Positions 23,017 through 32,151 of a DNA stretch of 39,092 nucleotides are shown here, one piece after another. The stretch spans positions 1 to 39,092 of the forward strand of contig VGMU01000019.1 of NCBI GenBank assembly GCA_016866385.1, in the 5' to 3' direction. How positions within the stretch are numbered: position 1 is the first letter of the stretch; each line of letters opens with the position of its first letter. This stretch comes from Bacteroidota bacterium (GTDB lineage: Bacteria > Bacteroidota > Bacteroidia > Cytophagales > Cyclobacteriaceae). A program made the translations under genes and the position numbers. The notes beneath the pieces are model-generated. The model searched no databases. It was given only the letters and a program-made list of their open reading frames with translations, and was not told the DNA's origin.

Positions 23017-26000
23017 TCAAGAACTCATCAAGGTCAAGCTTACGTAGTACATAGATCCTACGGTAGGGTTACCCCAAGCTTGTCTATAGCCAGTGCTATT
23101 AAACAAATTGGTTCCACCTATTTTTAAGATCGACTTCAAGGCCTTCATTTTATAGCTCATTTGAGCGTCAAATGTACCAAACGCCGGCATCACAGAAAGT
23201 TGCTGTGAAGATACTGTAGGAGCTACAAATGAAGACTGCCATACAAATTCTCCTTGCCATCTGTAAGAAACAGCAAATCCTACATTTTTAGCTACTTCAC
23301 GATTAGCGAAGTTCACTACATAACGGTATTCAGGAGTATTGAAAGAAGGCTGGAAGCCAGTTTTAGTTAACTCCTCAAGGTTTTGTAGGGTATTGTAAGA
23401 CACGTTACCACCAAGGGTATAATTCTTAGGCAATCTATAATCTGCACCAAAAGCCCAACCCCAAGAATTAATTGTCTCTGTTCTATTTACAGGCATAGAA
23501 TAGATATTTCTTGTAGTCGCACTTAGTAGGTTAAGACCAAGGGCAGAAGCAGGGCTAGCAGGATTGTAGTTCTTATCCTGAACCAACACTTGACCACCAA
23601 TGAAGTTTTCAAATCGGTTGAAATATGCATACGCATCAATCAATAATTTGTTAGCAAACAAACCTTTGTATCCCACTTCATAAGATCTTACGATCTCAGG
23701 TTTGAAATCAGAAGGCTTGAAAGGAACTAGCTTACTTCTATTGGCTGAAGCAGCGTTAGCAGGTACCAACTGAGCAGCAATTTGTGGCACGATAGTAGGA
23801 ACCAAAGCAGCAATAGCTGCAGGTGCTTGAGCAGCTGGAATTTGACCGGCTAGCACTTGTTGAGTTACAATATTGGTAGCTTGGGTGATCGCCAACTGAG
23901 TAGCTTGCTGAATAGTCGCTTGATACACCGGTGAAGAAGGTTGGGTATCAGCCAAAACTGCTCCACCAAAAGCAGTTACAGTGGCTAGAGAATACACTGG
24001 GTTTGCAGTGAAGTTATAACGCGTTCTAAACAAAGGCAAACCACCTATCAACCTTGCCTGAGGAGTAACCAGATCAATGTATTGGTCTTGGGTCGTTGGC
24101 ATACGGAATCCAGTTTGGTAAGAAGCTCTGAAATTGTGTGTTCCTGCAGTATATACTCCTGATACACGTGGAGATAACTGACCTTTGAAGTTCTCGTTTT
24201 TATCGTAACGCGCAGATGCAGTTAATCTAAACTTATCATTGAATAGAGATTTAGCGCCTTGAAGGTAAGCTCCATGTTCCTTGATGGTGAATTCATCACC
24301 ATTTTCGTCTGTCGCAAATATTGTTTTTTCAGAATCCAATTGGTATGTTCTGAAGTTTGCACCCATTACAAAGTCCGCCCATTTAATGTTTGTAAACTGG
24401 TAAGAACCTTCAACGTGGTATAAGTTTGTTTTATCCACAAATTTTGCTCCTACACCAGACGCATTACCAGGAATAGGTCTGCTTGTTACAGCACTTTTAG
24501 CTGCTTCAAACGCAGCTGTACCTGGAAGTAATCTGCCTTGATCAGCAAAGGCTCTAGCGGCATCGTGAGCCATAGCATTGTCAAGACCTCTTGCTCTAGC
24601 TTGTGCAAAAGCTCCTACATACTGAGGAAACCAGGTACTGCTAGGTTTCCATGCTTCGTTGATTCCTTGAGCAGCAATACCGGCAGCAAAGGCATCACCA
24701 GAACGCTCCTGGGTAGTAAATCCTCTCAAGAACCAGTTGGCTCCCTTAAGTTCTGCTTTGTATTGACCCAATTTGAAATTAGCAATAGAATAACGATCCG
24801 CTCCAGTATACACTGTAGTTCCAAAACCGTAGTTACCTTGAATAATGGCCTCGATACGGTCATTAATTCTGTAATGCAATGCTGCATTCAATTTCAAGGA
24901 TTTAGTTCCGTAATCTGCAATATCAGATTCTTTATAACCTGTTCTAGAAACAAAAGTCTGAGGGATTAACGGAAGTAATGCAGCTGGTAAAGCACCTGCA
25001 CTTACCATGCTCTGAGCGATTGAATTCATGTTTACGTTGGTTTCGTCTCCGTAGACGTTAACTCCATTGTAAGCAGGGTTAGAAATTCTGTCTCCCTTAT
25101 TGATTCGAGAAGCATTTAACAAAGACTGATCTCGGAAATCATTGGCTTGCCAATCGTCTGCTTGTAGGTAAGAAACATTCATCTTAAAGGCAAACTTGTC
25201 GTTGAATGCTTTGGCATAACGTGCACTAAAGTCATAGAATCCAGTTCCTGGAGTAGTTCTATCCGACTGATGCATCAATCCTGTTCTTACATTGGCAGAA
25301 AGTCCTTGGTATTGAAATGGATTCTTAGAATTCATCAAAAGGATACCGTTGATGGCATTGGGTCCATAAAGAGCAGAAGCTGAACCTGGAAGCAATTCAA
25401 CGCTTTCAAGGTCTAATTCAGAAATACCCACAATGTTACCTACGGAGAAGTTAAGCCCTGGAGCTTGGTTATCCATACCATCAATCAATTGTACCGTTCT
25501 TACGTTACCATTGGCGTTGAAACCTCTTGTATTGAAAGACTTGAAAGTTAGGGATTGAGTACTCATTTCCACACCTTTCATGTTGTTCAACGCATCATAG
25601 AAAGAAGCTTGAGGTACGTCTCTGATGGCAATGATGTCCATTTTCTCTACAGATACTGGAGACTTCAAAATGCTTTCTTCTACTCTAGAGGCAGAGATTA
25701 CAACCTCTTGACCCAAAATGGTAGATTCCGCAAGCTCAACAGATAAGTTGGAAATACCTCCTGTGATTTCGACCTCCTTGCTGAAAAAGCCAACCATGGA
25801 GAAAACCAAGGTAAAAGGAGGGGCCTGATTAACATTCAAAGTGAAGTTTCCGGAAAGATCAGTGATTGTTCCAATAACTTTTCCTTTCACAATGATATTT
25901 ACCCCGACCAAAGTTTCCTTAGTCTCCGCATCGGTGACTGTACCGGAGATAGTGGTCTGAGCTAGTGCTAGGCTAGTTCCTAAGGATAAGAACAAGGCCA

Positions 26001-26043
26001 CGGTACACACTGAGCCCCAGATTTTTCTGGTAAAATTTTTCAT
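23017..26043 (-). CDS. TonB-dependent outer-membrane receptor with N-terminal CarboxypepD-like domain
   Basis: A 1008-residue outer-membrane receptor. A signal peptide ends SLALAQ, followed by a carboxypeptidase-D regulatory-like beta domain (residues about 30-110: TISGTVTDAETKETLVGVNI, then GTITDLSGNFTLNV), then the plug (VVISASRVEESILKSPVSVE, GFNANGNVRTVQLIDGMDN, LLPGSASALYGPNAINGILL) and a 22-strand barrel ending in aromatic-rich strands. Two Ala/Gln-rich inserts in surface loops (about residues 485-525 and 700-765) are unusual. There is no SusD-type partner, so it is not a classic polysaccharide-utilisation pair. The ligand is unknown. A strong terminator follows it and a 308-base AT-rich spacer precedes it. 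Confidence 0.93.
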   Translation of the reverse strand: MKNFTRKIWGSVCTVALFLSLGTSLALAQTTISGTVTDAETKETLVGVNIIVKGKVIGTITDLSGNFTLNVNQAPPFTLVFSMVGFFSKEVEITGGISNLSVELAESTILGQEVVISASRVEESILKSPVSVEKMDIIAIRDVPQASFYDALNNMKGVEMSTQSLTFKSFNTRGFNANGNVRTVQLIDGMDNQAPGLNFSVGNIVGISELDLESVELLPGSASALYGPNAINGILLMNSKNPFQYQGLSANVRTGLMHQSDRTTPGTGFYDFSARYAKAFNDKFAFKMNVSYLQADDWQANDFRDQSLLNASRINKGDRISNPAYNGVNVYGDETNVNMNSIAQSMVSAGALPAALLPLIPQTFVSRTGYKESDIADYGTKSLKLNAALHYRINDRIEAIIQGNYGFGTTVYTGADRYSIANFKLGQYKAELKGANWFLRGFTTQERSGDAFAAGIAAQGINEAWKPSSTWFPQYVGAFAQARARGLDNAMAHDAARAFADQGRLLPGTAAFEAAKSAVTSRPIPGNASGVGAKFVDKTNLYHVEGSYQFTNIKWADFVMGANFRTYQLDSEKTIFATDENGDEFTIKEHGAYLQGAKSLFNDKFRLTASARYDKNENFKGQLSPRVSGVYTAGTHNFRASYQTGFRMPTTQDQYIDLVTPQARLIGGLPLFRTRYNFTANPVYSLATVTAFGGAVLADTQPSSPVYQATIQQATQLAITQATNIVTQQVLAGQIPAAQAPAAIAALVPTIVPQIAAQLVPANAASANRSKLVPFKPSDFKPEIVRSYEVGYKGLFANKLLIDAYAYFNRFENFIGGQVLVQDKNYNPASPASALGLNLLSATTRNIYSMPVNRTETINSWGWAFGADYRLPKNYTLGGNVSYNTLQNLEELTKTGFQPSFNTPEYRYVVNFANREVAKNVGFAVSYRWQGEFVWQSSFVAPTVSSQQLSVMPAFGTFDAQMSYKMKALKSILKIGGTNLFNSTGYRQAWGNPTVGSMYYVSLTLMSS

Positions 26044-26351
26044 AGGCTAATTTGTAAAATAGTTTGGTTTTTTATTGAAGTGAGATTTTTACAATTCAAT
26101 TCTTCGAAATTTATGTTAAAAAGGGAATTTTCTATTGATTTTGAAGAAAAAAAAATAGAAATAATTTTAGTATTGATTTTCTTTTTTATTAAAAACTAGG
26201 ATTTTATTTTATGCTTTTTAAATTATTTAGTTACTTTTTTTAATTTTTTAAAATTTAAGCCATTTTATTGGAAATTTAATAAAATTAGAATTATTCTATT
26301 TTTAACTAAAAATTATCCTCTATGCTTCCATTTAAATTACTTAACGTTTGT
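26044..26351. other. AT-rich spacer upstream of the TonB receptor, no gene seen
   Basis: The 308 bases are far richer in A and T than the flanking genes. I find no coding frame, RNA gene or riboswitch. The decamer TATTGATTTT occurs twice, at 26133-26142 and 26171-26180, 38 bases apart and about 90-140 bases before the receptor start, which could be a binding-site pair. Near-matches to TAnnTTTG on the minus strand exist, but none has a correctly spaced TTG box. Confidence 0.5.
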
Positions 26352-26693
26352 TTATAAATTTTTTTTATTCTCTTCATTCACGTGTTTAACAAGTCTATCG
26401 CAAAGGTCTTTCATTTCTTCTGCCATAAATTCATCTCCTGTACTATTTAAAATAGTCTGAGCCATTCCACCAAGAATGTCGATATAAAATCTCTTCATTT
26501 CCACAACAGACATGCTGTCAGTCCACAAATCAATTCGTAAAGTGGTATGATTCAAATTGTCCCAAACATTCACACTTATGCTTTTTGTGTCCTCTAAGCC
26601 AGGCATTTCTTTATCGGTAGCATCCCAGCGAATGGCTTGGGGAAGATTTTCTGCATCTAACTCGATGTGAAACTGAATTTCAGATTTTTTCAT
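26352..26693 (-). CDS. gldC: gliding motility protein GldC
   Basis: A 113-residue cytoplasmic protein that matches GldC, opening MKKSEIQFHIELDAENLPQ followed by IRWDATDKEMPG and a helical C-terminus with DILGGMAQTILNSTGD. GldC is an accessory gliding and type IX secretion protein in Flavobacterium, where it lies beside gldB. Here no gldB or other gld gene is visible; instead it follows scoB by 31 bases at the end of a long minus-strand unit. Gliding or at least type IX secretion capacity is suggested for the host. Confidence 0.92.
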   Translation of the reverse strand: MKKSEIQFHIELDAENLPQAIRWDATDKEMPGLEDTKSISVNVWDNLNHTTLRIDLWTDSMSVVEMKRFYIDILGGMAQTILNSTGDEFMAEEMKDLCDRLVKHVNEENKKNL

Positions 26694-26724
26694 TTTTTAT
26701 TGGAAAAAGAATGGAATTAGTAAT

Positions 26725-27384
26725 TTAATTGAATTGCATTTCTGGTACCTTGTCCAAAATTAGGAGCTTTCCAGCTGTTTTGGACTTAATTTCTTCTACG
26801 CTTACTCCAGGTGCGCGCTCTTTTAATATAAAGCCACCTTCTGGAGCGATTTCAATTACAGCCAAATCACTCACAATTTTTTTTACGCAACGCACTCCAG
26901 TAATGGGAAGGGTACAAGAAGGAAGTAGCTTGAAATGTCCATCCTTAGAGCAATGCTGCATAGCCACGATGATCATTTTGGCTGAGGCCACCAAATCCAT
27001 AGCTCCACCCATTCCTTTCACCATTTTTCCAGGTACTTTCCAATTGGCTATATCTCCATGTTCGGAGACTTCCATAGCACCAAGAATGGTGAGATGTACA
27101 TGGCCTCCTCGAATCATAGCAAACGATTCGGCAGAATCAAAAATGGCTGATCCAGGAAGCATGGTGATGGTTTGCTTTCCAGCGTTGATGACATCTGCAT
27201 CTACTTCACTTTCATAGGGGAAAGGACCAATACCCAACAAGCCGTTTTCAGATTGCAAGACCACGTCCAATTCTCTAGGGATATAGTTTGCCACTAAGGT
27301 GGGAATTCCTATTCCTAAATTGATGTATTGCCCATGCTTTACTTCTTGGGCTATACGTTGGGCGATTTGCTCTTTAGTTAGCAT
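26725..27384 (-). CDS. scoB: 3-oxoacid CoA-transferase subunit B
   Basis: A 219-residue CoA-transferase family I beta subunit. The catalytic glutamate is E46 in LQSENGLLGIGP; family motifs INLGIGIPTLVANYI and NAGKQTITMLPGSAIFDSA follow. With ScoA it moves CoA from succinyl-CoA to acetoacetate (or a similar 3-oxoacid), which opens ketone bodies to acetyl-CoA metabolism. The scoA gene lies 48 bases upstream on the same strand. Substrate choice (succinyl-CoA versus acetyl- or butyryl-CoA) rests on family similarity. Confidence 0.93.
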   Translation of the reverse strand: MLTKEQIAQRIAQEVKHGQYINLGIGIPTLVANYIPRELDVVLQSENGLLGIGPFPYESEVDADVINAGKQTITMLPGSAIFDSAESFAMIRGGHVHLTILGAMEVSEHGDIANWKVPGKMVKGMGGAMDLVASAKMIIVAMQHCSKDGHFKLLPSCTLPITGVRCVKKIVSDLAVIEIAPEGGFILKERAPGVSVEEIKSKTAGKLLILDKVPEMQFN

Positions 27385-27432
27385 GAGAATATTTGGGTTT
27401 ATATAACAACTTCCATCTTAAAAAAATCATGT

Positions 27433-28128
27433 TTAGACGCTTAGCGTACGTTGCTCAATCCGTTTTTCATATTTATTACCTTGAAAAATTCGTTGCACAT
27501 AAATCCCTGGCGTATGAATTTGGTTGGGATCTAAGGTCCCAACTGGAACCAATTCTTCTACTTCCGCAATGGTTATTCTTCCTGCAGCAGCCATCATGGG
27601 ATTGAAATTGCGCGCTGTACCTTTGTAAATCAGGTTTCCCGCCGTATCTCCTTTCCAGGCTTTTACAAGAGAAAAATCAGAAATAAAGGATCTTTCCATC
27701 AAATAGGGTTTCCCATCAAATTCTCTTGTTTCTTTTCCCTGTGCCACTTCTGTACCTACCCCAGCAGGAGTGAAAAATGCCGGTATTCCAGCACCTCCGG
27801 CACGAATTTTCTCAGCAAGAGTACCCTGTGGAAGCAATTCTACTTCTAATTCTCCTGAAAGCATCTGCCTCTCAAATTCTTCATTTTCTCCCACATAGCT
27901 AGAAATCATTTTTTTGACCATTCTTTTTTTAAGAAATAGGCCAATCCCAAAATCATCCACGCCTGCATTATTGGAAACGATGGTGAGATCAGAAATTCCT
28001 TTTTCTAACAAGGCTTCTATGCAGTTTTCTGGTATACCGCAAAGACCAAAACCTCCCATCATCAGGAAGGCGCCACTAGCAATATCTGCTACAGCCTCCT
28101 TGGCATCTTTAACCGTTTTTTGAATCAT
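27433..28128 (-). CDS. scoA: 3-oxoacid CoA-transferase subunit A
   Basis: A 231-residue alpha subunit of the succinyl-CoA:3-ketoacid CoA-transferase family. [19 protein letters not shown] near residue 25 is the glycine-rich CoA-binding signature (GGFGLCG-P), with [12 protein letters not shown] and [18 protein letters not shown] typical of the subunit. It starts 11 bases after ribF ends, in the same long minus-strand unit, and pairs with scoB. Confidence 0.94.
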   Translation of the reverse strand: MIQKTVKDAKEAVADIASGAFLMMGGFGLCGIPENCIEALLEKGISDLTIVSNNAGVDDFGIGLFLKKRMVKKMISSYVGENEEFERQMLSGELEVELLPQGTLAEKIRAGGAGIPAFFTPAGVGTEVAQGKETREFDGKPYLMERSFISDFSLVKAWKGDTAGNLIYKGTARNFNPMMAAAGRITIAEVEELVPVGTLDPNQIHTPGIYVQRIFQGNKYEKRIEQRTLSV

Positions 28129-28139
28129 GATATTTGGGC

Positions 28140-29063
28140 TTATAGAAGTAAGTTAACGATATTTTTGTCCAAGACCAACTGTTGTCTAAGTGCCTCCAAG
28201 GAACCGAAATCCTGTTGCTCTCGGATAAAATCAATAAAAAGAATCTGAAGTTGTTTTCCATACAAATCTCCTTCAAATTCAAGTAAATGTGCTTCTATGG
28301 TTTTTTCATTACCTTGAACCGTGGGTCTAATTCCAATATTTACCATGGCAGGGTAGAGATCTTGATCTACCACCACTCTTACAGCATAGACCCCGTCTTT
28401 AGGTAATAATTTTAATTCACTATCTACCTGGATATTCGCGGTAGGAAATCCAATAGACCTTCCAAGCTGCTGCCCGTGTACCACCTTACCATTAATTTCA
28501 TAAGGTCTACCCAAATACCGTGCAGCTGACTTTACATCTCCCTGCTCCAGAGCCTTTCTAATTTTAGTACTAGATACACCTATCTCATCTACATCTTGAC
28601 GGGAGATTTCTTCTACTTTAAACCCAAATTCTAAGGCATGTGTTTTTAGGTAATCAAAACTCCCTTCTCGATTTTTTCCAAACTTATGATCGTATCCTAT
28701 GACTAGGCATTGAGTATGGATTTGGTCTACTAAAATCGTATGAATAAACTTTTGAGAACTCCATTGGGAAAATGCTTTAGTGAATGGAATAATCACCAAA
28801 TGATCTACCCCAAATTTCTCCAATAGAATTACTTTCTCTTCAAAAGTACTCAGCAAGCGAAGGTTCTTTTTTTCCGGATGAAGCACCATTCTTGGATGAG
28901 GCCAAAAGGTGATCAAAACCGTTTCTCCTTCTTTCTTTAGTGCAATATCCTTCAGTCTTAGGAGAATTTTTTGATGTCCCAGGTGCACCCCATCAAAGGT
29001 ACCTGAGGTGACCACGGCATATCGAAGTGGAAGAAAATCAGCTAAGCCTTCGTAAATTTTCAT
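28140..29063 (-). CDS. ribF: bifunctional riboflavin kinase / FAD synthetase
   Basis: A 307-residue RibF of normal length. The N-terminal nucleotidyltransferase domain has [16 protein letters not shown] (the HxGH-type motif) and [14 protein letters not shown]. The C-terminal flavokinase domain has [28 protein letters not shown] and VNIGIRPTV with Asn and Thr for riboflavin and Mg-ATP. It phosphorylates riboflavin to FMN and adenylates FMN to FAD. Its first 26 bases overlap the end of truB, the common truB-ribF coupling. Confidence 0.95.
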   Translation of the reverse strand: MKIYEGLADFLPLRYAVVTSGTFDGVHLGHQKILLRLKDIALKKEGETVLITFWPHPRMVLHPEKKNLRLLSTFEEKVILLEKFGVDHLVIIPFTKAFSQWSSQKFIHTILVDQIHTQCLVIGYDHKFGKNREGSFDYLKTHALEFGFKVEEISRQDVDEIGVSSTKIRKALEQGDVKSAARYLGRPYEINGKVVHGQQLGRSIGFPTANIQVDSELKLLPKDGVYAVRVVVDQDLYPAMVNIGIRPTVQGNEKTIEAHLLEFEGDLYGKQLQILFIDFIREQQDFGSLEALRQQLVLDKNIVNLLL

Positions 29064-29733
29064 TTTCTCTGGCAGTTACTTGTTCTACAACTTCTTCAAT
29101 ATTTTTCGCTTGTTCTATCGTAAAATTTCCAATTCGAGTTCTACGCAATGACTTAAGATAGGCTCCTACACCTAAAAGTTGACCCAAGTCTCTAGCAAGG
29201 CTACGAATATACGTGCCTTTGGAACAAGAAATCCGGAAATCCAACTCTCCCTGCTCAAATCGCGTAATTTCAAATTCCCTGACCTCTACAGCACGGGATT
29301 GAAGTTCTAATTCTTCTCCCTTTCTTGCAGCACTGTAGGCCCGCTTCCCTCCAATCTTGATGGCAGAATGCATAGGAGGGACCTGTAGGATAGCACCAGT
29401 AAGTTGAGCAACAGCACCTTGAATGTGATGTAGTTTTAGGTGGCTAGGATCAGCTACGGGAAATACGGGCTTTTCTAAATCAAAAGATTCTGTGGTACAC
29501 CCCAATACAAAGGTTCCTACATACTCTTTTTCTTGTCCCATGAAAGACTCTATTTGCTTGGTCATTTTTCCTGCACATACAATCAAAAGACCTGTTGCCA
29601 AAGGATCCAAGGTACCTGCATGACCTACTTTTTTGATCTTTAAGGTATTTCTCAGTTTTTTAACCATATCAAACGAAGTCCATTGTAGGGGTTTATCCAA
29701 AAGAAAAACTTCGCCGTATGATTCTTGCTGCAT
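29038..29733 (-). CDS. truB: tRNA pseudouridine-55 synthase
   Basis: A 231-residue TruB. LLDKPLQWTSFDMVKKLR is the KP(x)G-type N-terminal motif, GHAGTLDPLATGLLIVC carries the catalytic Asp, KEYVGTFVLG and SKGTYIRSLARDLG are the remaining motifs. It makes pseudouridine 55 in the T-loop of tRNA. The C-terminal extension of some TruB proteins is short here. It follows the DUF3098 gene and overlaps ribF by 26 bases. Confidence 0.95.
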   Translation of the reverse strand: MQQESYGEVFLLDKPLQWTSFDMVKKLRNTLKIKKVGHAGTLDPLATGLLIVCAGKMTKQIESFMGQEKEYVGTFVLGCTTESFDLEKPVFPVADPSHLKLHHIQGAVAQLTGAILQVPPMHSAIKIGGKRAYSAARKGEELELQSRAVEVREFEITRFEQGELDFRISCSKGTYIRSLARDLGQLLGVGAYLKSLRRTRIGNFTIEQAKNIEEVVEQVTARENENLRRLS

Positions 29734-29769
29734 GGAATTAGGGATTCCTAAGTATAAAATTTATACTAC

Positions 29770-29979
29770 TTAAGATTTGGATGACTTCGCAAAAATGGCG
29801 TAGAACTCAAAAACAAAACCAGAGAGGGTAAGAATTGGACCTACCGTGAGTCCTAAAATACCATTTCCGTGTGGTTCATTATCTAGTCCCATTACGATAA
29901 ATCCAAGAACAATAAGCGCCAATCCCACAAACATGAGTTGGAAGTTTTTTTTAGAGAAAGGAAAAGATGATTTGCTCAT
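29770..29979 (-). CDS. DUF3098 small membrane protein
   Basis: A 69-residue protein with two hydrophobic spans (about residues 13-30 and 43-63) and the family pattern FPFSKKNFQLMFVG, then a Gly/Met turn and LTVGPILTLSGFVFEFYAIF. DUF3098 genes in Bacteroidota commonly sit right after ftsX, as here (3-base gap). The function is unknown; the link with FtsX suggests a cell-envelope or division context. In relatives I recall, a uppP gene often follows before truB, but here only 36 bases separate it from truB. Confidence 0.88.
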   Translation of the reverse strand: MSKSSFPFSKKNFQLMFVGLALIVLGFIVMGLDNEPHGNGILGLTVGPILTLSGFVFEFYAIFAKSSKS

Positions 29980-29982
29980 GAA

Positions 29983-30873
29983 TCAATACAGTTCGTCCAA
30001 GGACATGTTTAAATATTTATTTACAGCACCCAAGGTACTGACCAAAGAAAGTGTTCCCCCCATAATCAAAAGACCAATAAATAAACTTATAAGTTGAGGA
30101 GTATTTTGAAGTGAAGAAAACCCTTCAATACTTCCTTTGGTATATTCTAAGAGAATAAATAGGGCCACAGAGGCTACTATACCCGCTAAAACTCCAAAAA
30201 TGGTGGCCCGAATTAAAAAGGGCTTGCGGATAAAACCCCTAGTAGCACCAACCAATTGCATGGATCGAATTAAAAATCGTTGAGAAAATAAAGCCAAACG
30301 AATGGTATTATTGATCAACATAATTACTGTAACAATCAAAATCAAAATAAAGCCACCCATGATTAAGCTTACCTTAAATAAGTTAGCATTGATGGAGTCT
30401 ACCAAGTCAGTCATGTAGGAGACTTCAAATACCCCAGGGATGTCCTGCAATTCTTCAGCGATCAAATCCAATTGCTCTGCACTTTGAAACTCCTCGGCTA
30501 CCGAAAATACGTAACTGTCGCGAAGAGGATTATCTTCCAAAAACTTGGTGAAATCCTCTCCCGTATTTTCAATAAAGGATTTGGCAGCTTCATCACTTGA
30601 TATAAATCTAAAACGAATACTATCCTCGTCAGCCAATACAAAAGGTCTTGAGGAAAGCTCGCTTTTAAGTTCGGCCAGTCTGCTTTCTGGTAAGTTTTTA
30701 TCTAAAAATACCTGGATTTCAATATTTTCTCGAATCATTTTGGTCAGAGAGTTGGCTTGAATCAAAATGATCCCGAAAAGTCCTACAATAAATAAGGATA
30801 GGGTAGTGCTAAACAATACGCTTCCAAATTTGAAATGACCTAATTGTTTTTTAGTACGGGAAGAAGTAGCCAT
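29983..30873 (-). CDS. ftsX: cell division ABC transporter permease FtsX
   Basis: A 296-residue FtsX from the start MATSSRTKKQLGHFK at 30873; the longer frame from 30909 adds 12 hydrophobic residues outside the family pattern. The topology is a cytoplasmic lead, one span (about residues 16-42), an extracytoplasmic domain of about 120 residues (with QVFLDKNLPESRLAELKSEL and SDEAAKSFIENTGED), then three spans including MLINNTIRLALFSQRFLIRS, the conserved region after span two. With FtsE it controls cell-wall hydrolases at the septum. No ftsE is in view. pdeM lies 42 bases upstream. Confidence 0.94.
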   Translation of the reverse strand: MATSSRTKKQLGHFKFGSVLFSTTLSLFIVGLFGIILIQANSLTKMIRENIEIQVFLDKNLPESRLAELKSELSSRPFVLADEDSIRFRFISSDEAAKSFIENTGEDFTKFLEDNPLRDSYVFSVAEEFQSAEQLDLIAEELQDIPGVFEVSYMTDLVDSINANLFKVSLIMGGFILILIVTVIMLINNTIRLALFSQRFLIRSMQLVGATRGFIRKPFLIRATIFGVLAGIVASVALFILLEYTKGSIEGFSSLQNTPQLISLFIGLLIMGGTLSLVSTLGAVNKYLNMSLDELY

Positions 30874-30915
30874 GAAAACTAAAATTCTTATCAAAAATAA
30901 GAAAGCCAAGCGGAA

Positions 30916-31584
30916 TTACCCAATGCCTGGAGGAGAAAGGATGGGAAACACTAAATTTTCACTAACTCCCCATACCAAATCCTCAGCTTTGGGTTGAATC
31001 ATAAACTTCCCCGTGAAGTTGCCAAAACTGGGCAGGATCAATGTATTTTCTGAAAAGTAAAATACTGGTATTCTTATCTTTTGTTTGGTAGTTGTCCTCA
31101 ATGCTATTCCTGGGTGGATATGGCCGCATATGTTTAGATATCCTTCCGGAATATCATCCAATGGTTCGTGACTTAATAAAAGGTTATCGATTTTTAAAGG
31201 AGAATCGTGAATTTTTAATAATGAGCTCAAGTAAATTTTTTCACGCATGATATCGTGATTTCCCCTAATAAGATGGAAACTAATGGAAGGATTTTTACTT
31301 AGAAATGATTCGAATACTTCCCATTGTTGATTCCAAGAACTATGAAACAGGTCACCCAAGAAATAGATTTTTTCTGGATTTAGGGTACCTAAAAGTTGTT
31401 TTAAATGTAGGAAATCTTGAGCATGTACCTCTTCTGGAATGGGTAGTCCAGCCTTCCTAAAATGAGCTGCTTTTCCCAGATGAATATCAGCAATTAAAAG
31501 AATTTTATGTTTTTCTATCCAAAGCGCTTTTTCCTTCAATAATTCCAGCACTTGATGTAGTAAGCTGATCTGCAATCCCCGCAC
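30916..31584 (-). CDS. pdeM: PdeM-like metallophosphoesterase (ligase-associated DNA repair family)
   Basis: A 222-residue metallophosphoesterase. Metal-binding motifs in order are LLIADIHLGKAAHFRKAG (D-x-H), FLGDLFHS (GD), IRGNHDIM (GNHD), LSHEPL and NICGHIHPGI (GHxH). The LHLGK-AGHFRKAG type start is characteristic of the PdeM/ligase-associated endonuclease family. The start is a GTG at 31584; there is no ATG before the conserved core. In some bacteria it is clustered with an ATP-dependent ligase, a helicase (Lhr type) and an exonuclease; here none of these is present and the next gene is ftsX. Confidence 0.88.
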   Translation of the reverse strand: MRGLQISLLHQVLELLKEKALWIEKHKILLIADIHLGKAAHFRKAGLPIPEEVHAQDFLHLKQLLGTLNPEKIYFLGDLFHSSWNQQWEVFESFLSKNPSISFHLIRGNHDIMREKIYLSSLLKIHDSPLKIDNLLLSHEPLDDIPEGYLNICGHIHPGIALRTTTKQKIRIPVFYFSENTLILPSFGNFTGKFMIQPKAEDLVWGVSENLVFPILSPPGIG

Positions 31585-31667
31585 TTTACCTTTATAGTTT
31601 GTATTACAATTTTTAATTAAACAAAATCCAAAGCTCTTTGTAATTTTCTAAACAAATTGAATTTTGT

Positions 31668-32108
31668 ATGAAAACAGGCATTTTGACCATTTTTCTTTTC
31701 TTTGGAGGATTACTTTCCAACCATGAAACCAAAGCACAATCAGAAAACGCCATTCTAGGGGTTTGGTTTAATACAGAGAAAACAGCGCAAGTAGAAATTT
31801 ATAAACGTGGAGCTACTTTTTATGGAAAAATTGTCTGGTTAAAAGATCCAAATCCTGGAGGAAAACCTGCTGTTGACAAAGTGAATCCTGATCCAAAATT
31901 AAAAACCAGAACATTAATGGGCTTAAATTTATTGGAAGGATTACGATTTGACGATGGCATTTGGGACGATGGAACAATCTACGATCCAAAATCTGGAAAA
32001 ACCTATTCTTGTCAAATCACTCTGAAATCTGCAAATATTTTGGAGGTAAAAGGATACATTGGATTTTCCTTGATTGGGAGAACTGTAGAGTGGACAAAAG
32101 CTAAATAA
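31668..32108 (+). CDS. secreted DUF2147 protein
   Basis: A 146-residue exported protein. The signal peptide (MKTGILTIFLFFGGLLSN) ends near HETKAQ. The mature part has ILGVWFNTEKTAQVEIY, FYGKIVWLKDPN and WDDGTIYDPKSGKTYSC, the hallmarks of the DUF2147 lipocalin-like family of unknown function, common in Bacteroidota. It is divergent from pdeM across 83 bases and convergent with metX across 43 bases, so probably monocistronic. Confidence 0.88.
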   Translation: MKTGILTIFLFFGGLLSNHETKAQSENAILGVWFNTEKTAQVEIYKRGATFYGKIVWLKDPNPGGKPAVDKVNPDPKLKTRTLMGLNLLEGLRFDDGIWDDGTIYDPKSGKTYSCQITLKSANILEVKGYIGFSLIGRTVEWTKAK

Positions 32109-32116
32109 TAGAAAGA

Positions 32117-32136
32117 GCTTTTATTTAAGATAAAGC
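32117..32136. terminator. weak hairpin between convergent DUF2147 and metX genes
   Basis: GCTTTTAT (32117-32124) pairs with ATAAAGC (32130-32136) with one bulged T around the loop TTAAG. It lies just after the DUF2147 stop and before the metX stop. The short AT-rich stem makes it a tentative terminator only. Confidence 0.3.
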
Positions 32137-32151
32137 GAATACTTTTCTTAA

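Noticed and set aside
24538-24969. 143-residue open frame on the plus strand inside the TonB receptor gene
   Set aside because: It is the antisense shadow of a clear receptor barrel and has no recognisable features.
26729-27217. 162-residue open frame on the plus strand over scoB
   Set aside because: It is antisense to a well-conserved CoA-transferase subunit and looks like a codon-bias shadow.
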